A DNA stretch of 64,000 nt, taken from Pardosa pseudoannulata (lineage: Eukaryota > Arthropoda > Arachnida > Araneae > Lycosidae). The notes below the pieces were generated by a model. The model ran no database searches. It was not told the origin of the DNA and saw only the letters and a list, made by a program, of their open reading frames with translations. The DNA lies in the NCBI GenBank assembly GCA_032207245.1, contig CM063508.1, positions 87,310,652 to 87,374,651 of the forward strand. The letters run 5' to 3'. Made by a program: the position numbers and the translations under genes. Within the stretch, counting starts at the first letter, position 1. The number at the start of each line of letters is the position of its first letter. Below are positions 10,861 to 24,114 of the stretch, in pieces.

Positions 10861-12790
10861 CGTATTAATAAAATGCTTACCTTACTTAAATTATTAAATA
10901 ATTTTGTTTTTGTAAAATATGGGAAAATCTTGAATGCCATTTAACATGGAAGTTTAACCATCATCTTGTTTAGATTCAGTATATATTTGTGTAAAATACT
11001 CCATTACTCATAAAATGTAAGAAAAATTAAAACCCTGAGAATGTAAATAAAGTAACTAATTGTAGAAAATATTTCTCGTAAATTATATAAAATTTGATTA
11101 ACATATTTGAGGATAAAGGTTCATGTGTTATGATGAATGCATTAATAAAATGCTTACCTTACTTAAATTATTAAATAATTTTGTTTTTGTAAAATATGGG
11201 AAAATCTTGAATGCCATTTACCATGGAAGTTTATCCATCATCTTGTTTAGATTCAGTATATATTTGTGTAAAATACTCCATTACTCATAAAATGTAAGAA
11301 AAATTAAAACCCTGAGAATGTAAATAAAGTAACTAATTGTAGAAAATATTTCTCGTAAATTATATAAAATTTGATTAACATATTTGAGGATAAATGTTCA
11401 TGAGGTATGATGAATGTATTAATAAAATCCTTACCTTTACTTAAATTATTAAATAATTTTGTTTTTGTAAAAAATGGGAAAATCTTGAATGCCATTTAAC
11501 ATGGAAGTTTAACCATCATCTTGTTTAGATTCAGTATATATTTGTGTAAAATACTTCATCACTCATGAAATGTAAGAAAAATTAAAACCGTGAGAATGTA
11601 AATAAAGTAACTAATTGTAGAAAATATTTTACGTAAATTATATAAAATTTGATTAACATATTTGAGGATAAAGGTTCATGAGGTATGATGAATATATTAA
11701 TTAAATGCTTACCTTTACTTAAATTGTTATATAATTTTGCTTTTGTAAAAAATGGGAAAATATTGAATGCCATTTAACATGGAAGTTTAACCATCATCTT
11801 GTTTAGATTCAGTATATATTTGTGTAAAATACTTCATCACTCATGAAATGTAAGAAAAATTAAAACCGTTAGTATGTAGCTAAAGTAACTAATTGTAGAA
11901 AATATTTCTCGTATGTTATATAAAATTTGATTAACATATTTAATTATAAAGGTTCATGAGGTATGATGAATGTATTAATAAAATCCTTACCTTTACTTAA
12001 ATTATTAAATAATTTTGTTTTTGTAAAAAATGGGAAAATCTTGAATGCCATTTAACATGGAAGTTTAACCATCATCTTGTTTAGATTCAGTATATATTTG
12101 TGTAAAATACTTCATCACTCATGAAATGTAAGAAAAATTAAAACCGTTAGTATGTAGCTAAAGTAACTAATTGTAGAAAATATTTCTCGTAAGTTATATA
12201 AAATTTGATTAACATATTTAATTATAAAGGTTCATGAGGTATGATGAATGATAATAAATATTAAATACCATTTTATCTTTTTTTGTAAAAAATGGGAAAA
12301 TCTTGAATGCCATTTAACATGGAAATTTAACCATCATCTTGTTTAGATTCAGTATATATTTGTGTAAAATACACCTTCACTCATGAAATGTAAGAAAAAT
12401 TAAAACCGTTAGTATGTAGCTAAAGTAACTAATTGTAGAAAATATTTCTCGTAAGTTATATAAAATTTGATTAACATATTTAATTATAAAGGTTCATGAG
12501 GTATGATGAATGTATTAATAAAATCCTTACCTTTACTTAAATTATTAAATAATTTTGTTTTTGTAAAAAATGGGAAAATCTTGAATGCCATTTAACATGG
12601 AAATTTAACCATCATCTTGTTTAGATTCAGTATATATTTGTGTAAAATACACCTTCACTCATAAAATGTAAGAAAAATTAAAATCCTTAGTATGTAAATA
12701 AAGTATAAATAGGTAATTATAGAAAATGTTTCTCGTAAATTATATAAAATTTTATTAACATATTTGAGGATAAAGGTTCATTTACAATAG
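10860..12790 (+). repeat. Tandem array of about 278-bp units, seven copies
   Basis: Units begin near 10,860, 11,133, 11,411, 11,689, 11,966, 12,245 and 12,507. Each carries 'gaatgccattta', then 'ccatcatcttgtttagattc', then 'agtaactaattgtagaaaat' in order. The unit at 12,245 has a different, shorter head ('aataaatattaaatacc') that recurs at the array's right edge (about 12,800). Units 5 and 7 share the same variants, such as 'ttagtatgtagctaaag' at their ends, suggesting multi-unit exchange. The minus ORFs at 11,304-11,495 and 11,582-11,773 are the same unit read antisense, not genes. Confidence 0.93.
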
Positions 12791-14077
12791 TGGATAGATA
12801 AATATTAAATACCATTTTATCTTTTTTTGAGAAGAAGTACACAAGAAGAGATGCATAATAATAAAGTTGTTATGCATATATTTAAGTTAAAGCACTTAAA
12901 CATATTTTCATAAAAACATTGAATAAAATTTTAGATCATTATAAGTGTTTTCAAATATTCTTCTTGCATTATATTTTCAATCAAACTGATTTCTTAAAAT
13001 TGTGAAAACTTTTCAGATGTAAAACTTTATTGCTCTCTCATCAAATTGTTGTTGCACAATATATGTTTAAACTTTCTTTTAAACTATTTAAGGATTAAAA
13101 TATAAAAATATCTATATTTATATCAAAGGTACAATTTAAGAATTTAAGAATCATCAACAAATTATAATTTTCTTTTTTATCGATCTTTAAAAATGTGATA
13201 TTCCAGATTTTTACAGTCAGATAAAAGTAAAAAAAAATTCAAATCTTAAGAATTTTATTCTTCTAGAAATATTATTGTTAGTTTTGAAGCTATTGGAAAG
13301 TTTATAGACAATTTTTAATTATTGAAATATTTTATCTATTGGTCCTGCGTCTCTGACAAGTCTATTCTGTACTAACTGATATTTTATGAATTTTGAAAAC
13401 TTTTAACGGAAGGATTTTTAGTCCTATATATTAAACTCTCTCAAATACACATGATTCAAAAACAGTGAAAATTTTGAACGTAAATGTAAATTTTCAATTT
13501 AGAATATAAAAATAATTTTAAATCAAATATAATACACAATTGTGTTATAAAATATTAAGTATTTAATAAAGATAATTAGAAGTTATTTCATGTACTTTTA
13601 GAAACTGAAATAAGTAACTGTTCTTTATTATAAATTAGGATATAATTCTAACAATATTAGAATTTTAGATAGCAGATAAATAGGAAATCGTCAAATTTCT
13701 TTTATGAAAAAAATATAGATGAGAAATTAAAAAAAAATCTTCACTATCTTAGACAAAATTTGAATGTTAATGCACAAATAAACACGAATATAATAAGTAT
13801 TGCTTCCATATTTAGTACAATATAGGCAAATATTTGCTTAAACAACTCTCTTACTTGTAATTTAATACTACATACGGTATTCAGATATATTTTAGTAATT
13901 TTTTGGACTTTGTGTAAGCATTAAATTTAAATAAAAGGTAATCAACTTTGTGAATAATTCAATAGTCACAGTTTACTCTTATTAGATTTAAAATACGGAC
14001 ACACTTTTATAGCATTTACCCCTAATATGAAGCAGAGGATTGTTAACCATTTTATTACACTATCATCATATACAATT
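12791..14077. other. AT-rich stretch without recognisable features
   Basis: No ORF of note, no repeat structure and no transposon signature were seen. Confidence 0.5.
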
Positions 14078-14503
14078 CATAGTTTACCAGAAAAATACGA
14101 AAAACTAAGTATGACGTCACTGGCGGTGCAAGAAAAAACACTTTATTGAACATATCAACAAGATAATTTGCATATCGTTTCAGGCGATAATGTTTAAAAT
14201 GTTTCCTGTTACATATCGCGTCATGCATGCGCTCGCGCTCTTGAAGGACGTTAAGTCGACTTTAAACTGCTATTTAAAAACCTGTATCTTTCAGTTACCG
14301 GTAGTCTTCGTATGATGACCATGTACTCCGTTCATGACTACTGCTACATGTACCTGATGTACCGCCGATGTAAAGAAAAAGTCCTACGAACTGTTAGGGA
14401 GTATGTACGTGCATATACTGCTCTTGATATTTTCAACAAAATGTTTTTTCTTGCATTGGCAGTGAAGTGATACTTTGTTTTTCGTATTCTTTTCTAAACT
14501 ATG
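14078..14503. mobile_element. Miniature element with long (~85 bp) terminal inverted repeats
   Basis: The left arm (14,078-14,165) begins catagttta, then contains tacgaaaaac, aagtat, cactggcggtgcaagaaaaa and ttgaacatatcaa. The reverse complement of 14,421-14,503 gives the same blocks in the same order with scattered mismatches: catagttta, tacgaaaaac, aagtat, cactgccaatgcaagaaaaa and ttgaaaatatcaa. The roughly 255-bp centre is GC-richer and has no ORF. This architecture fits a MITE or foldback derived from a DNA transposon. The superfamily is unassigned because no clear target-site duplication was seen. Arms diverged by point changes suggest an old insertion. Confidence 0.75.
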
Positions 14504-14590
14504 GATCTTACAGAAACGCTTCTTTGGGCAGTTTTTATGTACTCCCAACGAGGAATCTAGCTGGGCAGAGTTTATGCGGTCCTTTTAGGC

Positions 14591-15570
<980 letters not shown>

Positions 15571-16490
15571 GAGAATGAATACAAAATAATGGTGCTATAA
15601 AAACGTTAAATTTGTTCATTTATTGTAAAATAATTTATTGTGAAATAATCAATAAATATTTTATTGTATAAATTATTAATTTTTCGGTAACTATATATTA
15701 CTTTGAAAAGTACTTCTTATTGGCGTTTAGTCTTAAGAAATACCTACGACATGTAAATAGCGCAAAATTTAAGAGTATTTAGATGTCGAAAGCTACTTAA
15801 AAGTTTTCTTACTAGCCATCTATTTCATCCTGTTGTGAAAAAAGTATAAAAAAATAAACTTTTTTTTTAGCTAGATGTTAAATGAAACAGAAAACGAAAG
15901 CTCCTTTATAGTAGATACTTTTTCCTCTTAAAATTCGGAAATTCGATATCTCGAAGCTCCTATTTTTGTATCTGCATGGGGGAGTATCGATGGGACATTT
16001 TAAAGGAAGTACTTTGATAGTGCCGGCTCTCTCTCCAGCCGCGCAATTTTTATCTTTTTTTTTCAAAGTCACGGCATTTTTTATTCAATGTTACGTTAAA
16101 TTTGGATTTCTACTTGAATTCAGAAAACTTTGAAGCAAAAAGAAAAGATTATCCAGTGTAGTATAAATAAATACGATAAAAGTTTCCCAAAGGAAATTTT
16201 GAAAAAAGGTCTTTATTGTTATCTTACTGCAATCATTCGTGCGATTGCAAATATTACAGGTTCATTATGCGAAATTATTTTTTACATAATTCAAATGTAC
16301 ACATTGATATATATTTTATCATGGGATGAAGCGTTTGAATAATTTGTTGTTGGTAACATATAAATAATATATGTTCAAAGATCTTCTAAAAAGTAGACAT
16401 ATCACGAAATATTATATTTAAATTTTCAGTTACTGTAAAATATTGAAGACATAAAGATGCAGACTATAACATAATACCATATAAACACAC
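15571..16490. other. Unassigned DNA, with a moderately GC-rich patch at 15,880-16,080
   Basis: Two small ORFs are present (minus 15,878-16,072 and plus 16,130-16,342). Neither resembles a known domain. The minus one coincides with a patch richer in GC that could be the remains of an unidentified repeat. Confidence 0.35.
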
Positions 16491-16494
16491 ACAC

Positions 16495-16952
<458 letters not shown>

Positions 16953-17800
16953 AAGATGGTTTTATTCTATAAAAAATCCAGTTTTATCCAGTTTTATCAA
17001 GATTGAAAGAAAGTTTAAAATAGTCAAATTATATATGATTGCGAACTCTGAAAACAGAAACGTGTTTCACAAATAAAAATGTGTAAACCAACCCTAAAAC
17101 AAAAACACTTCGTAACTATGATCTAATGATAAATAGTACTAAAAAAAGTTTTCTTAAAACGTAAACCATTGAAGTGAAATCATTATATGTTGGAACTAAT
17201 TTCATGATATTACAGCATTTTAAGAAAAGTTTAATCTTAATTCCTTATTTTGAGTTTCAAACACATTGGTAGAAGAGACATGCAAGCGTCTCAAACAGTA
17301 TTGCAGTAGTCTGAAAGAGCACTTTTACACCATTTTCTTTCATTTAAAACAATGGACAATTAAAAAAGAAGGATAAATGATTAATAATTTGATTTTAATA
17401 TGCTTTGATATAAACTTGATATTTAAAATGTATTTGGGTAACTAAAGTATATGGCAAATCAGAAAACAACTTCTTTTTCCAGTAATCACTATTTTGATAT
17501 ATAAAATAAGATTAAAATTTCAGTATTTTTGCTGTATAAAACTTTAAAGTAATTTTATCACAGATTAAATGGGAAGAAAATTTATTTAAACATTAGTTTA
17601 ACAGTAACAGGAAGAAATTAAAACTTTAAAAAGATATTAGGAAAGTAAAATGTTTAGCTAAAAAAGTTTGTTTAAATATTGACGACCTTAAATCAAAACG
17701 ACAACTGTCGACTAGTATGAAAGTAGACAAAATATGAGCCGATGATTTATATTTTGATGTACTTGTATAGAAAATGTTACTTTAATTCAACTAACTGCAT
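16953..17800. other. AT-rich stretch without recognisable features
   Basis: Nothing was recognised before the LINE fragment. Confidence 0.45.
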
Positions 17801-17803
17801 TAA

Positions 17804-18016
17804 ATTTTCCAATGGAGAGCTGTATACAATCATGAGATTTATAATAAATTTAAACGGTCTAAAATTTCCCAGATCATCAAGTCATTTAGGGTAAGATGGT
17901 TAGGATATATTATCAGAAGTGATGATATGCACATTTTAGTAAAGAAGCCTTTCGAAAGATTAATAAATCTTAAAATAAATCTTATTTCACTGCCGGACAA
18001 AATAAGCAATTTATAA
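17804..18016 (+). pseudogene. Non-LTR retrotransposon (LINE) ORF2 C-terminal fragment
   Basis: One uninterrupted frame of about 70 codons, ended by TAA, reads WRAVYNHEIYNKFK, then ISQIIKSFRVRWLGYIIR, then SDDMHILVKKPFERL. It matches the C-terminal tail of endonuclease/reverse-transcriptase proteins (WRxRYNxELYxLY...IVxVIKxxRLRWLGHVxRM), a conserved region downstream of the RT domain in several LINE clades. The RT itself is absent, as expected for a fragment. Stop codons lie immediately upstream (17,801) and the start is lost. The short length avoids chance-ORF filters, so the call rests on motif order. Confidence 0.7.
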
Positions 18017-18019
18017 AAA

Positions 18020-18760
18020 TTTCTGGAACACTATCACTACTTAAAAAGAAAAATGACATATATTTAGTTTAATTCAATCCCGTGCACATACCAATAAAAA
18101 TATTTTTTCCTACTTGAAAATATTGAACTTATCTTAAATTCTGAATATTTTATCAGAAAAAGGATGGTATTATTCAGTGGATTACTTCTTTTAAAAACGT
18201 ATAAATAGTGTTATTAAAAAATATTGTCAAGCTCGCGAGATAAATGATCCTTTATAAATAAACAGGATTACCTAAAAAGGTTCTAACATCTAAAGCAGCT
18301 CATCAATCTGCATATTTTTTTGACCCCTTACTTTGTCCCACAATTCTAAAACAAAAAGGGCTTCAACATAACAAAAGAAATTTCAAAAGGGGCAACACCG
18401 GATAGAATTTAAAGGTAGTTCATTTTAAAGAGTGCTTTCTCTCTATATATAAACGCAGCTTTGGCAATATCAATCATTCTTAACATCTGGAAAAGAAAGT
18501 ATCTGCCACTAGTTTTTGGTTTTTAATAAATTGACTAGTGTCACTTCCAGAAATTTTATAAAGGGTATTATAGAGTAATGTCTTTTGTTTTAGGAAAGTA
18601 TTTGTCCATTATAACTAATTGTTTGGTTATTTTGTTTTTGATTCAAGTTGAAGAAAATATTTTGATTTTATTTTCCACTTTTAGCTTTGAAAATATATTT
18701 AAGCAGAAAAGGTGGGACGTTTTCTATCCCAATGGATATGCTGACGCGCATACACACACA
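18020..18760. other. Unassigned AT-rich DNA
   Basis: This may include untranslated remains of the LINE fragment to its left. No motif was seen. Confidence 0.4.
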
Positions 18761-18761
18761 A

Positions 18762-19554
<793 letters not shown>

Positions 19555-19556
<2 letters not shown>

Positions 19557-20900
19557 GTTTTTTGTTTACCATATATTTCTTAGGTAAACCTTTATATATT
19601 TATAGGAAAAATACTATAAATATATAAAATCTAAATTTCCCTTTCTTTCCGGGATAGGAGTACAAATTGCATATCTTTACAATCTTCTGTATGTTATTCA
19701 ACAGCATCTCCAAAATATTGTTACCTTTCGTTACAGCATGAAGTTTAGATGCATTAAGCAAATATAAGCACGATATTGCAAATTGTACAAATATAGTTTT
19801 TTAAATATAATTGTTTTCCACTCTAAATTATCTAATATACTTTACGGTACTACATAGAATATTTTTACTTCCACGATAGATCTAAGTATTATAATCGCAA
19901 CATAAGTTTGAACTTCAACGGAAGAATATATTTTCATTATTCCTAAATTATTTTTTATCTAGTTTCATCATATTGCCTCCTAGATTAGACGTAATTATTA
20001 GGCTAAAAATCGATTAGTCCCAAAATATAGAATTATTGTATTGAGAGCAGAACTCGCTTCCAACCATTTGTATTTGGGGCTGTCGGAAATAGGTTTGTGT
20101 ACCTTACTCTTTGACTTCATTCTGTACTCTCTATAATGAACAATTTCAACATAGCGTATCTTTCCAGAATCCTATAAAACTAAAATCCTATTAGGTATTG
20201 AATTTTGAATTTTTATATTTATAACTCCTAAAGCATCTATCTTTGATTTACTTTTATTGACTGCAATTCGTATTCTATATAACAATAAAGTCAATATATT
20301 GTGCATAACACTACCGGTTATTAAGAATACAAAAGAAAGATATCGGCATTTAATAATCGGTATTAATGATTTTAAATTATTATTTTTTAATAATTTCCCC
20401 TGGGGAGTAAATGTAAACATTTCTATTTATAACGTAATATTATCTACAGAACGAAAAAACTTTCTAGTTACCAGATATTATGTTACCGGTAGTCAGGAAA
20501 GGGTGTACGGGATTTCTTCTCTGACCTTATCATTACATAATACTCAAAGCTAAAAGACTTTTAGTAAGAATTAGGAAATTATAATTCTAGTGATGCGTAC
20601 ATAATACAAAGTAAATAAAAAAAACCTACATGTTAATTGCTTACGAAGAAATCATTCTGTGTCAATATCAGAATTTTTTACGTAGATATGTATATTGAAT
20701 TCATTTTCTGTTTATTATTTCTTAACAAAAAGTTTAAATTTTAAAACCACGTTACGCAAATACTCTATAAGTGGATTACAAACATTATCACCATCAATTA
20801 TAGAGCACAGCAATTATCATAATTATTTTTATTTTGTAACCAGTAGATAATGTCACAGTTAAAAAATTTACAATTAGTGATATCTAGTTTCAAAATATTA
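19555..20900. other. AT-rich stretch, no supported gene
   Basis: Overlapping opposite-strand ORFs at 20,172-20,420 (minus) and 20,257-20,553 (plus, 98 codons) have no recognisable domain. Because they share the same DNA and lack any motif they are not called as genes. Confidence 0.4.
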
Positions 20901-23900
20901 CAGGTGCATCTCTACTAAGCAAATATTCATAGCTATGTATTTTATTTGAAGCATCAATAAATAAACAGACAGAAGGAAATGAAAACAAATGTAAATAAAA
21001 AGGCAAATTAGGGAAAACATGTTATAATTAATAATTAATTAGCGATCTGGATGTTGTAACCGTTTACTTAGTACAAGACAAGTATAAAATAGGAACTTTT
21101 TTGTGTCTTCACGTCTTTATCATTTACGTTTAGTCATTTCCTTTTTTTAATCATTCAATTTCTTATTAGTTCGTTTTCCTTCCAGTCTGGCAAATTGCAT
21201 GTTTAACTTATATGTATATTTTTTTTCTGAAATCCACGAAATCCGTTTTACGTTCATAGAATTTCTTGCGTTTCATTATAGACAAAGAGAAATATTTGGA
21301 CATAATTTTATTCTGGTTTTAATTCTATCAACTCGGATTTCTTTACTTTACGTAGTAAAAGATAAATTTGCAAACATTTTCGATCAAATTGGAGTACAGA
21401 AAGATCATTTTTCATAAATCACGTAAATCCCCTGATAACAAAAAAATATTTTTAGAAAATCATCATGGTTTTATTAAACGTATTATCTATTGCAACCAAT
21501 AAACTATTTTTATTTACTATTGAAAAATCTAAGGTCCGCGAAATTGAGTTTTAATAATTATAGATATGATACTTCTAAGCAAGCTTTATGTATTTCAATT
21601 AAATTAAATAATCCAACAGAAAGATAACATCATCAAAGTAGATGAAAAAAGAAAAAAAGAAAAATGTGATACAATTTAATATTGAAATAACGTTCTGTAT
21701 GGAGTAATCTATCACTTTGTACAACACGAGGAAGAAAGTCTGAATTTTGTGTCATTTCATTTTTGCATTATTTACTTTTAATCATATTCTTTTATTATCG
21801 TTATAGTTATTTTACTTTTCATTTTTATTTTAATCCAGCAAATTGTTTTTTACATAATATGTTTATTTTTTCTACTTTAAACAACGAAAAACACAAATTC
21901 CATTTGATGTTAATAAGATGTTTTATGTTTCATTATTGTTTCATCACTTTCGACATGGAGATAAATTATTAATTAAATCGGATTTTATAATATTCGGAAA
22001 CACAATAACAACTATAAATGAACACATTATTGATTTGAGGGGAGGCTTAAAAAGAAAGTAACTAAAATAAACGGATTTAATCAGAATTTTCATTATTAAT
22101 TTAAAGATATTTAAACGTTATTTTTATTTGCAAATGTAAAGGTACGAGCTACTGTGTATTGTAATTTTGATAGTAGCGCCCTCTATTTGTAGAAAAAAAG
22201 AACAACATTAACGCATTCATTGCCAAGTTTAAACCAATTGCCAAACGGTAAATCGCTGCTCTTCGGTAGGGGTTGGCATTGAAGTTCGTAGCCGTTCTAA
22301 ATTGGCTTTAAGCAGTTGGTTTAGGGTCTCATTAGTAGCCATTGTGATATAAAACAGCAACAGTAGCACTCCAAACCAAGCTGAAAATGGCGCCTCTCCA
22401 CGAAGAATCCTTTCCCTAGTGGACAATAAAAATATTAAGTTCATTTTTTCTGTACCAGCTTTACTATTCTGCTTAGAACTTAAAACTGACGTCAACTTGA
22501 TAACACGTGATAGGTCGTTTGAACTGGCAGAAATCGCACTATGCAATGTAGCAAAAATTTTTTTGGATAATTATAATACAGTTTTAATAAACTCACGACA
22601 TGACTCTTTCCATGTTACACAGAATGAAAAAATGTTAAAATTCTGAATAAACTACTTTGCAGACATATGATTTTGGATAATGAACTGTGATCCTTTGATA
22701 ATGACAATTTCCATCTCATGGTAAATCTTGATGATTATATTAGAGCATATTTCATTTTGAATTAGTGGATGTTTAATTTTCACTATCAAAATATCTACAC
22801 TAAAAAAATTCTAAAACTTTTCAATTTGACTCATCTAAGCAAATATTTACTTCCATGGATTTTATTTAAAACATCGGCAAATAAACAGCAGAATAACGAA
22901 AAACAAATATGAATAAAAAAGGCAAATAAAGAAAAATCTATGCTAAAAAAGAAGCACTTAATAAATCTTCGGAATGAAGTAATTTTTTTTTTATTTTTTA
23001 CAACATGAGGGATAAGATATGAAGTTTTTGCCATTTCATTTTTTCACCAGTTATTTTTAAAATTTTTCTTTTTTCATCCTTTTGTCCCAGACTAGCAGAC
23101 GAATTTTTACTAAATATATTTATTTCATTTTACTTTTCTTTTTTGCTATCAGCTACGAAATAAATAAATTCCATTTGATGTTAATAGAACGTTTCGAGTT
23201 TCATTAACTTCTCTTTATTTTCCACATTGAGAAATATTTAGGTAGAATTTTATTCTTCTTTTAATAAACTATTAAAATGGCGTTTTTTAGATTATGCTGG
23301 ACGACAAAAAATTGGAAATCATTTAAAAGAAATTAGTGTACAGACAATTCAATAACATAAATCACTTAAATCCCCTGCCAATAAAGAATTTTTTTTAAAA
23401 ATCTTTATGACTATATTAAAACATGTTTTATTTTCTACTGAGTAGCAGTTTTGTTCTAATTATTCTAAACCATACACTCTGGAAAATCAAGTTTTATACA
23501 ATTTGAATATTACTATCGAGACAATACGTCGACAAATAGTCAGACAAAATCAAAAAGAAAAGCAAAATCAAAAGCAAATGAAAAAATAAATAGAAAAAAA
23601 TCTATGATAAAAATAAACACTTAATAAACAGTCAGTATTGAGTAATATTTTACATTGGACAACATAGGGTATATGAATTTTTGTCATTTTATATTTTCAT
23701 CACTTACTTTTAATTATAATCTTTTTTTATTGTCAATTTTTTCATTTTCGTTTCAGTAACAAAAATTGCCTTTTTATTCAACTTTTATTTTTTTATAATA
23801 TCTAAAAGAAATACACAAATTCCATTTGATACTCATAGACTGTTTTTGCATTTTATTATGATTCCTTCAAGTTCAACATTCAGCAATAGTTGGGCATAGA

Positions 23901-24110
23901 TTTCTTCAAGTTTAATTGAACTTTCACATGACTTTTGTTTTTGTTGCATAGAGATAAGAAAATTTGAATTAATTTATATGTTGCATAAACTTCTAATTCC
24001 CCAGCTAAATCTTCTAATAATGAAATATATTATTTTATAGTTGGAGATAAATTTCTTCTATTTTTATCAAATTTTAACTTAAATTATTTCATATTACAAT
24101 TTATAAGAAA
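20900..24110 (+). repeat. Diverged copies of a satellite-like repeat
   Basis: Loosely matching blocks recur near 20,905, 21,570-21,990, 22,830 and 23,510: 'ctaagcaaatatt', 'aataaacag', 'tttttgtcattt...tttactttta' and 'ccatttgatgtt'. Order is conserved but indels are many, so the unit length varies. They appear to be older relatives of the regular array that begins at about 24,115. A SINE lies inside (22,240-22,382). Confidence 0.5.
22240..22382 (+). mobile_element. SINE family A, degraded copy (A1)
   Basis: It shares with the intact copies the blocks 'cttcggta', 'ggcat', 'gttcgtagccgttc', 'ggctttaagc', 'ggtctcatta' and 'gtagcactccaaaccaa'. The tRNA-like head is deleted internally and no target duplication is visible. 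The minus ORF at 22,229-22,546 runs through it and is not a gene. Confidence 0.7.
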
Positions 24111-24114
24111 AATT

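Noticed and set aside
11304..11773. Two similar minus-strand ORFs starting MAF(K/N)IFPFFTK, suggesting a small gene family
   Set aside because: They are antisense readings of the 278-bp tandem unit. Their similarity is repeat identity and they are broken in the other units.
20172..20553. Overlapping ORFs on opposite strands as a possible gene
   Set aside because: No motif, composition typical of AT-rich DNA, and both strands open over the same bases.
22229..22546. 105-codon minus ORF with a hydrophobic stretch
   Set aside because: About half of it is antisense SINE A sequence, and the rest has no motif.
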